Source of the DNA: a virus
Reading direction: 5' to 3' (one strand)
IMG/VR virus record: IMGVR_UViG_3300008113_008337
Coordinates: 1 to 54,414 of that record
Length of the DNA stretch: 54,414 nt
Shown here: positions 8,259-16,918 of the stretch, piece by piece
Numbering within the stretch: position 1 is the first letter of the stretch
Layout of the letters: each line of letters starts with the position of its first letter
Made by a program: the position numbers and the translations under genes
Notes under the pieces: generated by a model
What the model was told of the DNA's origin: nothing
Database searches by the model: none
What the model saw: only the letters and a program-made list of their open reading frames with translations

Positions 8259-9221
8259 TTATTTATTTAAAACGTTTACTCTTTTATCAACTAAATCTTT
8301 ATTTAATATAAACCAATTTATTGCGTCTTCCACGCCTTCTTTGATAGAAATTTCAGGATAAAAACCATATGAATTAGCACGTTCCATACTAAATAATCTT
8401 TTAGCATCACCTGATGGTTTTTCGGGTGACCATTGAATAGGTTTACTAAAATAATTAGCTACTATTTCTGCTACTTCTTTAATAGTTACTCCTGTACCTG
8501 ATCCTAAATTAATAGGTTTAGTAATTTTATTTTCAACGGCAAATATCATTCCTCTAGCTACATCTTTAGCATGGATAAAATCTCTAATAGGTGAACCATC
8601 TCCCCATACTTCAAGAATATCATTTTCATATGCTTTTCTAATAAGTGAAGGAACTACCATAGCATTTTTTAAATCAAAATTATCCCAAGGACCATATACA
8701 TTTGCTGGGCGTACAATAGAACATTTGCCCTCACCGTATTGTTTTTCGTAAGCTTCGCATTGTAATTCACCCATTCTCTTAGCCCAACCACCATACCAAT
8801 CATTAGGAGATGGTGAACCTTTCCAAACATCATCTTCATAGAATATTTCCGCTGGAGTGTAAACACCTACTGTGCTTGTATACAAATACCATTTGACATT
8901 AGCTTTCATAGCTGCCTCTAACATATTAGTGTTAAATTGCATCATAGGACCCATAATATCAGCTGGTTGTTCCATAGTTATTTTTGGAGAACATTTAATA
9001 CCTACTAAGTTAAAAACATAATCTTGTCCTTGACATATGTTTTGACATTGGTCAAAATACAAAAGATTAGCTTTAACAAAATTAACTTCTTCAGGTAAAC
9101 CCAAAGGCTCATTAATATCAGCTACAGTTACGTTTGCTCCTTTTTCTAATAAGAGACTAACTAATTGACGGCCTATCATTCCTGCTCCGCCTGTTACTAA
9201 AACTTTTTGATTTTTAAACAT
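8259..9221 (-). CDS. NAD-dependent epimerase/dehydratase (SDR)
   Basis: A 320-residue extended SDR with V-T-G-G-A-G-M-I-G at residues 9-17, T-S-T-V-G-V-Y, and W-G-D-G-S-P-I-R-D-F-I-H-A-K-D. Its active site reads W-Y-G-G-W-A-K, so Tyr to Lys spacing is five, not the canonical four. It overlaps the aminotransferase-fold gene by 8 bases and is two bases from the other SDR, so all three are co-translated. It likely reduces or epimerises the keto-sugar made by the 3-dehydratase. Confidence 0.78.
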   Translation of the reverse strand: MFKNQKVLVTGGAGMIGRQLVSLLLEKGANVTVADINEPLGLPEEVNFVKANLLYFDQCQNICQGQDYVFNLVGIKCSPKITMEQPADIMGPMMQFNTNMLEAAMKANVKWYLYTSTVGVYTPAEIFYEDDVWKGSPSPNDWYGGWAKRMGELQCEAYEKQYGEGKCSIVRPANVYGPWDNFDLKNAMVVPSLIRKAYENDILEVWGDGSPIRDFIHAKDVARGMIFAVENKITKPINLGSGTGVTIKEVAEIVANYFSKPIQWSPEKPSGDAKRLFSMERANSYGFYPEISIKEGVEDAINWFILNKDLVDKRVNVLNK

Positions 9222-10377
9222 TGTTTAATTTATTACAAAGATTAATGATTTGAGTTTCTGTTAATTCTGGGTGATTGCCTATATACAAAGCATTATAGTG
9301 AATATAATTAGCGTTAGGTAATTCACCTACTACTGCGTGATCTAATTTGTTTAAATAAGGTTGTAGAGCTTGATTTCCACCACCTGCTGTTCCTAACCTG
9401 TATTCTACTTTTTCCTCTTCTAATATACTACAAACTGATTTTAATTTATCTTTATATTCTTTGTTTAACACTAGTGGTAAAGCAAAATTACTGCTCCCCT
9501 CAGTATCAAATTGGGTAAAATATTTATGAAAATCTAAATTTTTTAACCATGTATTTAAGTTATCAGTACGTTTTTGAATGTTGTAGTCAAGGCGTTTCAT
9601 TTGTTCAATACCTAATACAGCATTTATTTCCGTGCTTCTCATATTAAATCCTGCTACAGCAAATGTAAATAATGGATTTAGATATGGGTATCTTTCTTGG
9701 TATTTAGCTTGTAATTCTTGAGATGCTTCTCTAGTCATACCGTGTGAACGAAATAATTTAGCTAAATCGTGTAATTCTGGCGTATTTACGCAGACTACTC
9801 CACCTTCAACGGTAGTTATATGGTGGCCAAAGTAAAATGAAAATAACGAAATATCTCCAAATGTACCTATTTTTTGACCATTATAAGTAGCACCATGTGA
9901 TTCACAACAATCTTCAATTAATAATATATCATTATCTTTAGCTATTTTAATGATTTCATCACTGATACCATTAAATCCTAAACAATGGATTAATACTATA
10001 GCTTTAGTTTCATTTGTGATTGCATTTTTAATATTTTCAGCTGTAATAGCTAAATTTTTCATGTCAATATCTACAATTACTGGTTTCATCCCTAATTGAG
10101 CAATTGAAGATAAGTCTGAGACCCATCCAAGTGGAGGTACTATTACTTCTCCTTTTCCTTTTAATTCTTTAACCATGGCAATCGATATGTAGTTTGCCGA
10201 AGCCCCAGAATTAACCATCACAGAATGTTTTACACCTAACCATTCAGACCAAATACGTTCAAATTCTTTTACTTTAGGTCCGTTTGTTAATCTTTCACCA
10301 CTCAAAATGAAATCTGACAGTACTTGTCTATCAGATTTAGTTACATTGTCATTAATTAAAGGCCAATTATATTCCAT
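9214..10377 (-). CDS. ColD-like GDP-4-keto-6-deoxymannose 3-dehydratase (DegT fold)
   Basis: A 387-residue PLP enzyme of the DegT/DnrJ/EryC1 fold. In aminotransferases of this fold a Lys in a K-x-x-T-T-G-E-G-G setting binds PLP. Here the segment is F-Y-F-G-H-H-I-T-T-V-E-G-G, with H185 in the Lys position. Lys-to-His at this site is the hallmark of 3-dehydratases such as ColD (colitose route) and E1/RfbH. The enzyme would remove the 3-hydroxyl from a GDP-4-keto-6-deoxy sugar, giving a 3,6-dideoxy product. The neighbouring Gmd-like gene supplies the substrate. Confidence 0.85.
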   Translation of the reverse strand: MEYNWPLINDNVTKSDRQVLSDFILSGERLTNGPKVKEFERIWSEWLGVKHSVMVNSGASANYISIAMVKELKGKGEVIVPPLGWVSDLSSIAQLGMKPVIVDIDMKNLAITAENIKNAITNETKAIVLIHCLGFNGISDEIIKIAKDNDILLIEDCCESHGATYNGQKIGTFGDISLFSFYFGHHITTVEGGVVCVNTPELHDLAKLFRSHGMTREASQELQAKYQERYPYLNPLFTFAVAGFNMRSTEINAVLGIEQMKRLDYNIQKRTDNLNTWLKNLDFHKYFTQFDTEGSSNFALPLVLNKEYKDKLKSVCSILEEEKVEYRLGTAGGGNQALQPYLNKLDHAVVGELPNANYIHYNALYIGNHPELTETQIINLCNKLNNV

Positions 10378-11278
10378 TTTTTATTTGTTTTAATTTTTCT
10401 AATATTTTTTCAGCTGTAGGAGGTAGATTATCTACTTGAGGATAAAATCCTGCCGTTCTTGGTTCTAAACCTAATGTATAAACTTTTTTTCCGGTAGCCA
10501 AATTTAACTCATTAGCTATACTACTCGCTACACCTTCAACATAATCATCATCTGTTACTAATCCACCATATTTTGAATTATCTAATGCTAGTTTCCATGA
10601 AAACGGAATATTAAATGGTCTAAGCCATAATTGGTGAATTATATTAAGTTTAATACCTTCTTGCTCAGCTAATTGAACTAATTTATTCATTTCTAAACGA
10701 GTAATAGAAATAGGGAACATAGTAAAATCAGCTTGTGGATGAACTATATTTTCAAATTCCTCAGTATTATCGTATGATCTTCTATGTTCAGATACATAAT
10801 ATGGATCATCATCATTCATATAAGAATCATATATGTTTTGGTATTCACCTGGTGTCATAGGTGCCACTACTTTTATACCTGGCATTCTATGGACTAATGA
10901 ATGATGAGAAGATCCTGCTACTGGGCCTATTCCACCTTCCATAGCAATACTTCTTACAAATACAGGACATGGGCGATTCCATATTTCTTTTGATTTAGCA
11001 GCATAATTAACAATTGAAGTTGCGTTATACCATTGAAAACCTTGGTAGCGAACAACATATATTGATCTGTCACCTGCTAAAGCAGCACCTGTTACTATGG
11101 CACCACCAGCAACATCAGCCATAGATAATTCAATCATACCATCTTTTTCATATAACTCAGGTAATGTACCTCCTACCCAACCTACTGCGGTCAGGCATTG
11201 ACCATAACATTTTCCTTTACCTTCTGTAAGATGTTTTCTTGTAATTTCTTTTATTGTATCTCTAACTGTTGTTGCCAT
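10367..11278 (-). CDS. TPP-dependent E1 beta subunit-like protein
   Basis: A 303-residue homologue of the beta chain of 2-oxoacid dehydrogenase E1 or of the C-terminal half of transketolase. Visible landmarks are M-A-D-V-A-G-G-A near residue 54, V-R-Y-Q-G-F and V-F-V-R-S-I-A-M-E-G-G, where the beta chain helps to bind TPP. It overlaps the alpha-chain gene by 28 bases. No E2/E3 partner is present, so a carbon-carbon ligase or sugar-modifying role is more likely than dehydrogenase work. AAGTT-ATG start context. Confidence 0.8.
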   Translation of the reverse strand: MATTVRDTIKEITRKHLTEGKGKCYGQCLTAVGWVGGTLPELYEKDGMIELSMADVAGGAIVTGAALAGDRSIYVVRYQGFQWYNATSIVNYAAKSKEIWNRPCPVFVRSIAMEGGIGPVAGSSHHSLVHRMPGIKVVAPMTPGEYQNIYDSYMNDDDPYYVSEHRRSYDNTEEFENIVHPQADFTMFPISITRLEMNKLVQLAEQEGIKLNIIHQLWLRPFNIPFSWKLALDNSKYGGLVTDDDYVEGVASSIANELNLATGKKVYTLGLEPRTAGFYPQVDNLPPTAEKILEKLKQIKNGI

Positions 11279-12081
11279 AACTTTTCTACTAACTGTTTAT
11301 TTTTTAAATCAATTTTATCTGCTTCTTCTCCTAATGATTTTAATTCTTTTTCATATTGGGTTGAGTAATCATCATCTTGTCCTGCTCCTGAGTGCCAATA
11401 CTTTCTAGTTGTATTTACATTTAGAAGCATAGGGCCTTCAAAATTATAATTTTTTAAAGCTGAGTGTATGATGGTTGGATTGTCACCTATATTTTGTCCT
11501 TCCATTTTAAAGGCTTTAGCCACATCACTCATTTCCCAATTACGTCTTATTTTCTTTTCAGTTAATATAGATAAATTATTATCTTCTACTACAAATAGAA
11601 TAGGTAGATTTTTAGTTGACGCCCAACCCATAGCACCTAAAACATAATCTTCTTCGGCGGATGCATCTCCCATCACTACGATAGTTGGTTTACGTGTATG
11701 ATAGCAATGGCCTACTGCTATAGGTACTTGGCTACCCATTAAACCATCATGTCCAAAGATATTCTTTTTGATTGAATGTATCGAGGCAGATCCTCCCATT
11801 CCGTTAGCGCATCCTGTTTTTCTACCTAATAATTCATCTATAAGTTCAATAGGATCAGCCCCAGCACATAAGTAGTGTGAATGACCTCTATGTTGAATAA
11901 AGATATTAGGTTCAATACCTTTCTCTTCTAGTAAAGTGTATATACTAGCAGGAATATATTCTTGGCCTGCTGATAGATAAACAGGGATTTTAATATTTTT
12001 ATTTTGTACGTTTTGATATACTTGATTTTCAAAGTGCCTACAAAACGAAGCCTTTTTAAAAGCGTTTATTCTATAACTCAT
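11251..12081 (-). CDS. TPP-dependent E1 alpha subunit-like protein
   Basis: A 276-residue E1-alpha type protein. The TPP motif is clear: G138-D139-A140, then N168-N169 in V-V-E-D-N-N about 30 residues later, which hold the Mg-diphosphate. H-R-G-H-S-H-Y and G-M-G-G-S-A-S are also typical. With the beta-like gene it should form an alpha2beta2 enzyme. In this sugar cluster it could add a two-carbon unit to a keto-sugar (as in branched sugars) or transfer a ketol; both are inferences. It is shorter than dehydrogenase alpha chains (about 360-400). Confidence 0.82.
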   Translation of the reverse strand: MSYRINAFKKASFCRHFENQVYQNVQNKNIKIPVYLSAGQEYIPASIYTLLEEKGIEPNIFIQHRGHSHYLCAGADPIELIDELLGRKTGCANGMGGSASIHSIKKNIFGHDGLMGSQVPIAVGHCYHTRKPTIVVMGDASAEEDYVLGAMGWASTKNLPILFVVEDNNLSILTEKKIRRNWEMSDVAKAFKMEGQNIGDNPTIIHSALKNYNFEGPMLLNVNTTRKYWHSGAGQDDDYSTQYEKELKSLGEEADKIDLKNKQLVEKLWQQQLEIQ

Positions 12082-12457
12082 TTTCTATAAATTTTAAAGT
12101 ATCATCCCAATTTTCAAAACGATATCCATTATCATCAATATAAAGTTCGGCTCTAGGTTTTTCAGATGTAATAGATGAAATATATTGATCAACATTATAC
12201 TTTTTAAACCATTCCCAAACCAATACAGATCCGGTTTTACCATTTACAAGAGGTCTATCTGTTTTAGCTTTAGCTGTGAATATAATAATTTTATACTTTT
12301 GTGATAATAATTTTAGAGCTTCTAAAGCACCTGGTAGAGGTTCACCGTAACACGTTCCATCTCCCCATCCTTTATTAGCATTATGAATTACACCATCAAA
12401 ATCGATAGCTAAATTCTTTTTTTCATTTTCAAAACCAGGAGGATAAAAATTAGCCAT
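12071..12457 (-). CDS. HAD-like phosphatase
   Basis: A 128-residue HAD hydrolase core. Motif I is I-D-F-D-G-V-I at residues 18-24 (nucleophile D19, acid D21); I-I-F-T-A-K gives motif II, and Y-I-D-D-N-G gives motif IV. There is almost no cap, so it may act on a sugar phosphate or a larger substrate. It lies between the E1 alpha gene and a cupin gene with short overlaps, so a sugar-phosphate phosphatase is the natural guess. Confidence 0.78.
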   Translation of the reverse strand: MANFYPPGFENEKKNLAIDFDGVIHNANKGWGDGTCYGEPLPGALEALKLLSQKYKIIIFTAKAKTDRPLVNGKTGSVLVWEWFKKYNVDQYISSITSEKPRAELYIDDNGYRFENWDDTLKFIENEL

Positions 12458-13130
12458 TGCTTTTAATAATCATTATAATAGTTTGTGGATCAACTTTATT
12501 AAATACTTCAATTAGTTGTTTAACAGTACTTGCAGCCACTATATCACCTGGGCTAGCCACATTTTGCCCATAATCTGATTGTATACCACCCTTTAAAAAC
12601 ATAACATTCAATGAATCATCTATGTCTAAAAACGAAGATACGTCAGTTATACTTTTCACAGATAACACACAATTTGAAAAATTGTAATCTATACTTTCAC
12701 CAACTACTGGTTCTTTAATCCATAAACAATCTTCTACTTTAGGTATCTCATGTGTACTGTCTTCATATGGTTTACCTTCACGGCCATAGCTATCTCTGAA
12801 TCTAACTAGATCTTGTTTATCTACTGGCGTTTCAATCTCAAACACAAATGCTCCTTTTTCATCTGTAGCTTTAGTGCTATGGAATAATCCTTTACGAATC
12901 ATTACTTTATTACCCGGACTTAATTTATTAGTATGGTTAAAGAACGATACCTCAGCTTTACCATCTAATAATATTAGCCCTGTAGTCTTTTTAGGGTGGC
13001 AATGTAACGAAGTTGAGTGAGTATATTTGATATGAAGAAACCACAAGGCCACATGCTCATTTTCATAAGCTAAGTATTCGTAGCCCCATGGTTTCTTTAC
13101 AATGTTTATATCGTAATTGTCGTTTTTCAT
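12450..13130 (-). CDS. Cupin protein, sugar isomerase/epimerase-like
   Basis: A 226-residue protein beginning with K-P-W-G-Y-E-Y, as in mannose-6-phosphate isomerase-like cupins, and carrying a cupin metal site T-S-L-H-C-H-P-K-K plus a second motif around F-H-S-T-K. Residues 30-120 form the first barrel; the rest may be a second, divergent barrel. It shares its start base with the stop of the DJ-1-like gene. Substrate unknown; a sugar phosphate or GDP-sugar is likely from context. Confidence 0.65.
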   Translation of the reverse strand: MKNDNYDINIVKKPWGYEYLAYENEHVALWFLHIKYTHSTSLHCHPKKTTGLILLDGKAEVSFFNHTNKLSPGNKVMIRKGLFHSTKATDEKGAFVFEIETPVDKQDLVRFRDSYGREGKPYEDSTHEIPKVEDCLWIKEPVVGESIDYNFSNCVLSVKSITDVSSFLDIDDSLNVMFLKGGIQSDYGQNVASPGDIVAASTVKQLIEVFNKVDPQTIIMIIKSNG

Positions 13131-13690
13131 TAAATGATAGTTTCTGGGTTGTGTAATCTTTGTTCGTGTGTTTCAAACGCAATACGCATCCAATCTCCCA
13201 TAAAGTCGTAATGAGGGCAAGAGATAATATTACCATCTACTACAACCGGACCTCTACTGTAAGTAGCTCCTGCATTTTCAATGTCAACATCTATACTGTA
13301 GTAACCAGATAACGTTCTACCTTTAAGTATTTTAGCTGATATTAATAATTGAGCGCCATTACATACTGAAAATATGGTTTTGTTAGCAGCATTCCACTCT
13401 TGGATAAACTTTAAAACACCTTTTTCTTGTCTTACTTTTTCAAGTGCCTTAACTCCTCCAGGTACTAATAGTATTTCATATTCTTTTAGATATTGTTGTC
13501 TTGTTGTTTCATTTTCAAATGCAGATGTTTCAATGTCACAAGGCATATGAGTACCTAAACTACCCCAAATTTTACCTACTTTATTAGCCATCAACGTTAC
13601 TTGATAACCATGTTCTTTTAAACTGTAGTATGGGTAAATTAATTCGTGATCTTGGAATTTTTCCCAAGTGATAATGAGTGCTTTTTTCAT
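13130..13690 (-). CDS. DJ-1/PfpI family protein
   Basis: A 186-residue DJ-1/PfpI domain. The nucleophile elbow is F-S-V-C110-N-G-A-Q, with L-L-V-P-G-G at residues 74-79, and H-Y-D-F further on. Members act as deglycases, amidases or chaperones. It is the first gene behind a promoter (13695-13725) and leads the sugar-nucleotide operon. Its link to that pathway is unclear. Confidence 0.78.
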   Translation of the reverse strand: MKKALIITWEKFQDHELIYPYYSLKEHGYQVTLMANKVGKIWGSLGTHMPCDIETSAFENETTRQQYLKEYEILLVPGGVKALEKVRQEKGVLKFIQEWNAANKTIFSVCNGAQLLISAKILKGRTLSGYYSIDVDIENAGATYSRGPVVVDGNIISCPHYDFMGDWMRIAFETHEQRLHNPETII

Positions 13691-13694
13691 GTTG

Positions 13695-13725
13695 TTAATA
13701 TAATAATTTTATTTTGACTTTCAAA
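13695..13725 (-). promoter_or_regulatory. Promoter, TTTG-N19-TATATTAA
   Basis: Minus-strand TTTG (13725-13722) and TATATTAA (13702-13695) are 19 bases apart. The -33 box is embedded in TTTTGAAAGTCAAAA, a perfect 6-bp palindrome with a 3-base loop. The start codon at 13690 lies 4 bases after the -7 box, so the transcript would be nearly leaderless. The same block precedes the clamp loader and sliding clamp genes. Confidence 0.75.
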
Positions 13726-13727
13726 AT

Positions 13728-14222
13728 CTATTTATCTCTTTTTTGTAAAATTGGATTATCAATAGGCCATTCTATATCTAATTCAGGATCGTTCCATTTT
13801 AATGTAAACTGCTCGTCAACATCAGGATAATTACCTTCATAAGCCCACTTATAATGGAATATTGAGTGGTCACTCATTACTAAAAACCCATTGCCAAATC
13901 CTGGGGGTAGTAAAACGGATTGTCTAATTTTGTCTGACAACATCATGCTAGTCCATTTTTTGTAATTTTTAGAGTTAGGTCTATTATCGACTACCACAAA
14001 ATACAATTCACCGTATAAGCATTCTATTAGTTTCCATGACTTAGTATCGCCATGAATTCCTCTTAAAACATGTTTTCTTGAGGTTGATACTTTATCATGA
14101 TTAAATTTTAAATCAGTTCTTGGAAATTCTCCTTCTTTCCATAATGTCCATAATTCTCCTCTAAAATCGTAATGAACATTATGTTTGTATATTAATACAT
14201 CGGGAAATAATTGTATTCTCAT
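13728..14222 (-). CDS. dTDP-4-dehydrorhamnose 3,5-epimerase-like protein (RmlC fold)
   Basis: A 164-residue RmlC-type cupin with R-G-E-L-W, V-L-R-G-I-H57-G-D and W-K-L-I, the core of the nucleotide-sugar 3,5-epimerases. The second His of the family, in P-x-G-x-x-H-G-F, is replaced by Asn111 (P-P-G-F-G-N-G-F). It could therefore be a one-site epimerase or act on an unusual sugar. It overlaps the GT10 gene by 4 bases. Confidence 0.82.
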   Translation of the reverse strand: MRIQLFPDVLIYKHNVHYDFRGELWTLWKEGEFPRTDLKFNHDKVSTSRKHVLRGIHGDTKSWKLIECLYGELYFVVVDNRPNSKNYKKWTSMMLSDKIRQSVLLPPGFGNGFLVMSDHSIFHYKWAYEGNYPDVDEQFTLKWNDPELDIEWPIDNPILQKRDK

Positions 14223-15112
14223 ATATTATTTGCTTCTATAAAACTATTAAAAAATTGACTCATTTTGTCTTCTAAATTATCTAATTTAGCTATCTCATAA
14301 TTATAATCAATATAAGGTTTCATTTCATTATATAATTCAGGAGTTAAATTATTTACTATTTGTAATAATTGTTCAGATGTTTCAAAATATAAAATACCCC
14401 TATCATCATACCCAAAATCACTGATATTACTACAACCCCAATATATAGGGACTGTTTTAGATAAAAAATTATCTCCAATTTTATTATACCAGTTTTTATG
14501 TTTCACATTTTCAATCACAATATTAAACATAGAATCTTCATATAGTATTCTTTTACCATAACCAATAGGATCTATATTAGAAGGGATATGTGATAAATCT
14601 TTTGAATAATTAGTATATCCTGGTCGAGCTTGATTATTTTTATCATAATCTTCTAAAACATAATACCATTTTTTAGGAATTATAATTTTATCTTCTAAAT
14701 CATATATTTTATGTCTTAATTTATGACCTTCTACTAAATTCTTATCCCCACATAAAAATGATACTTCAAAAGTTTTAGTTTTATTTTCTAAAGTGTTGCA
14801 GAAATCTTCATCTAATACTCTACCATTAAAAGTAAAACATACTCCATTTTCACAATTATCTAAAACAATATCACTCCAAGTTAAAATAGCTGTAAAAAAA
14901 CTATTATTATGAGATGCAATAGTGTGGAAACCAAAAAACTCATTTGGTTCAAATAGTATTAAAAAATTATAAGGATTCAATGATAACTCTTCTTGTGAAC
15001 GAGGAAATCGTTCATAAAATATAGTAAAAGGTTTATCATTAAAATACTTCCTTACATGTTCAAATAAAGGATCAGTATCTGGGTTTCTAAAGTCAGAAAA
15101 AATTTTTAACAT
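14219..15112 (-). CDS. GT10 fucosyltransferase-like glycosyltransferase
   Basis: A 297-residue protein whose C-terminal half carries the GT10 donor site: Y-G-K-R, F-N-I-V-I-E-N, then N-W-Y-N-K-I-G-D and T-V-P-I-Y-W-G-C-S-N-I. This is the alpha-1,3/4-fucosyltransferase signature that binds GDP-fucose or a related GDP-sugar. The phage pathway next door makes GDP-linked 6-deoxy sugars, a fitting donor. No membrane anchor is seen. Confidence 0.82.
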   Translation of the reverse strand: MLKIFSDFRNPDTDPLFEHVRKYFNDKPFTIFYERFPRSQEELSLNPYNFLILFEPNEFFGFHTIASHNNSFFTAILTWSDIVLDNCENGVCFTFNGRVLDEDFCNTLENKTKTFEVSFLCGDKNLVEGHKLRHKIYDLEDKIIIPKKWYYVLEDYDKNNQARPGYTNYSKDLSHIPSNIDPIGYGKRILYEDSMFNIVIENVKHKNWYNKIGDNFLSKTVPIYWGCSNISDFGYDDRGILYFETSEQLLQIVNNLTPELYNEMKPYIDYNYEIAKLDNLEDKMSQFFNSFIEANNI

Positions 15113-15990
15113 ATGGTTAAAGTAGTTGTATGAACTAAATCATGAATTGATTCTTTAACATTATAAGTATAATTGTTGCCTATTGATTGAAGAGTAATAG
15201 GCTCATAATAACTGTAAGCGTTAGGGTCAAATCCATCTCCATTAGCATGGGAGTATTCACTATCAATCATAACAGCTATATCCATAGATAATCTTGGTTT
15301 ACTGCCTTCTTTAACTAATGTTTTATGCAAACAAGCATGATCCATAACACCTAATTTACCTTTAGATAAAGTACCTAAATATTCAAAACGTTCATAACGA
15401 GTGTTACCTTCATCAAAACTCTCTGCTTTATCTAAGTAATTATCATGAACATTAATAGGTTCATTAAATTCTACTGTGTTATTATCAATGTCTCCTAAAA
15501 TACCAATTAAGAAAATAGAATCACCAACATGACCCACCCAAGCATCTGAGTGGTGTTTACTTGTATAATAGGGGCGGTTTTTAGCTGTTTCAGGTTCTGT
15601 TGTGCTTTTATATCTTAAATTAGGAATAGCTAATTTTTTAATATTTTTATAAACTCCTAAGTTATTAAAGATATTATTTACAGCTATTTGAATTTTATTA
15701 AATTCACCAGTTGTTTCTTTTTTAGGGTTAACAATACCGTTTGGAGTTTTATTAGGTAAATTAGTAATTAATTCATCATAATCTTCTAAAAAAGTATCAG
15801 TCCAAACAAATTCCTTACCATAAGCTAAAGACATTGTTTTTAATAAGAATGTTTTAGTAGCTTCAATCAACTCATTATAGTCATTTTCATTAATGTTATA
15901 AAATAACACCATATCAGCTAAATTAGCTTCTAAATTCTCTTTAGGAAAATTTTGATAGACTTTTTTACGATTTTCAATAATATTATTCAT
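15106..15990 (-). CDS. Putative Fe(II)/2-oxoglutarate oxygenase (phytanoyl-CoA dioxygenase-like)
   Basis: The core has K-H-H-S-D-A-W (an H-x-D facial pair) and, about 100 residues later, D-H-A-C-L-H-K-T followed by R-L-S-M-D, the distal His and the 2-oxoglutarate Arg. That order fits nonhaem Fe(II) oxygenases. I take the start at 15990 (M-N-N-I-I), 4 bases after the upstream stop, not the Met at 16050, which would overlap the methyltransferase gene by 56 bases. It may oxidise a sugar or another small substrate. Confidence 0.55.
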   Translation of the reverse strand: MNNIIENRKKVYQNFPKENLEANLADMVLFYNINENDYNELIEATKTFLLKTMSLAYGKEFVWTDTFLEDYDELITNLPNKTPNGIVNPKKETTGEFNKIQIAVNNIFNNLGVYKNIKKLAIPNLRYKSTTEPETAKNRPYYTSKHHSDAWVGHVGDSIFLIGILGDIDNNTVEFNEPINVHDNYLDKAESFDEGNTRYERFEYLGTLSKGKLGVMDHACLHKTLVKEGSKPRLSMDIAVMIDSEYSHANGDGFDPNAYSYYEPITLQSIGNNYTYNVKESIHDLVHTTTLTIC

Positions 15991-15994
15991 AGTT

Positions 15995-16918
15995 TTATTT
16001 TTTAGGTCTCCATATAACAATAGGATATCCTTCAATAAAATAAGAACCACTATATAATCTTTGTTCTTTAATTATTTCAATAACACCCTCTTTTTCTAAT
16101 TCTTTTAAATAAGTCAAATAATTTTTTAGATAATTTCTTTTTTCGAAATATAACATAGAAAGTTTATCTACCAAACTATCCTTATTTAATATTTCAGACA
16201 TTGGTTCAAAATTAATACATAAATCAGGTTTTTTATAAATTAAATAATTTACAAAATCTTTATAATTCTCACCCATTTGTTCTAATGAAGCACAAGTAAA
16301 AATTGCTGATCTAGGATCAATATTAATATTGGAATCAGGTTCAAAATAATTAAAGTTGTATCCTTTAATATTATCAGCAATACCCAATTCAACTATCTCA
16401 TTAATAATATTTTGAGATGAGGTAGCCCAATCTAATCCTATTAAATTAATATTTTTATTAAATTCTCTAAAGCGTAATAAATGATAAGCTGGACCGCATC
16501 CAAACTCATATAAATTGTCATAATTGGTTCCTACATATTCATTTAAGATAGCATCAACAATAATAATATGTAATTTATAATCAAAATAGTCAGTAATACA
16601 TTTTACAAAATCACCTTTCCAACGAGCGATTTTATGTTTACCAAAATACTTAGGTACTAAACTAGAAATATCTTTATGTTGTTTTAATAATTCAAAATTC
16701 TCATACCATCCTTTTTCCCATTTTTCAAGTTTATGTTTACCTGCTGTTTCTAAAGGAGTATTTAATGTATTTAGAATATCTAAAATAATGGTATCTCTTT
16801 CTTCTTTAGTGGGTTCTTTATATTGTAAGTTAAAAGTAGTAATTAATTTTTTACAATGATCACTAACCTTAAAACCAACAACACCTTCGATATCTTCTAC
16901 AGTTATTGTTTTTATCAT
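15995..16918 (-). CDS. Class I SAM-dependent methyltransferase
   Basis: A 307-residue protein with a central Rossmann-like methyltransferase domain: L-Y-E-F-G-C-G-P-A-Y for SAM motif I near residue 137, L-I-G-L-D-W for the second strand and C-A-S-L-E-Q-M for the post-motif region. The first 120 residues are helical and may bind the acceptor. Between oxygenase and GT genes, a glycan O-methyltransferase is likely. Confidence 0.72.
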   Translation of the reverse strand: MIKTITVEDIEGVVGFKVSDHCKKLITTFNLQYKEPTKEERDTIILDILNTLNTPLETAGKHKLEKWEKGWYENFELLKQHKDISSLVPKYFGKHKIARWKGDFVKCITDYFDYKLHIIIVDAILNEYVGTNYDNLYEFGCGPAYHLLRFREFNKNINLIGLDWATSSQNIINEIVELGIADNIKGYNFNYFEPDSNINIDPRSAIFTCASLEQMGENYKDFVNYLIYKKPDLCINFEPMSEILNKDSLVDKLSMLYFEKRNYLKNYLTYLKELEKEGVIEIIKEQRLYSGSYFIEGYPIVIWRPKK

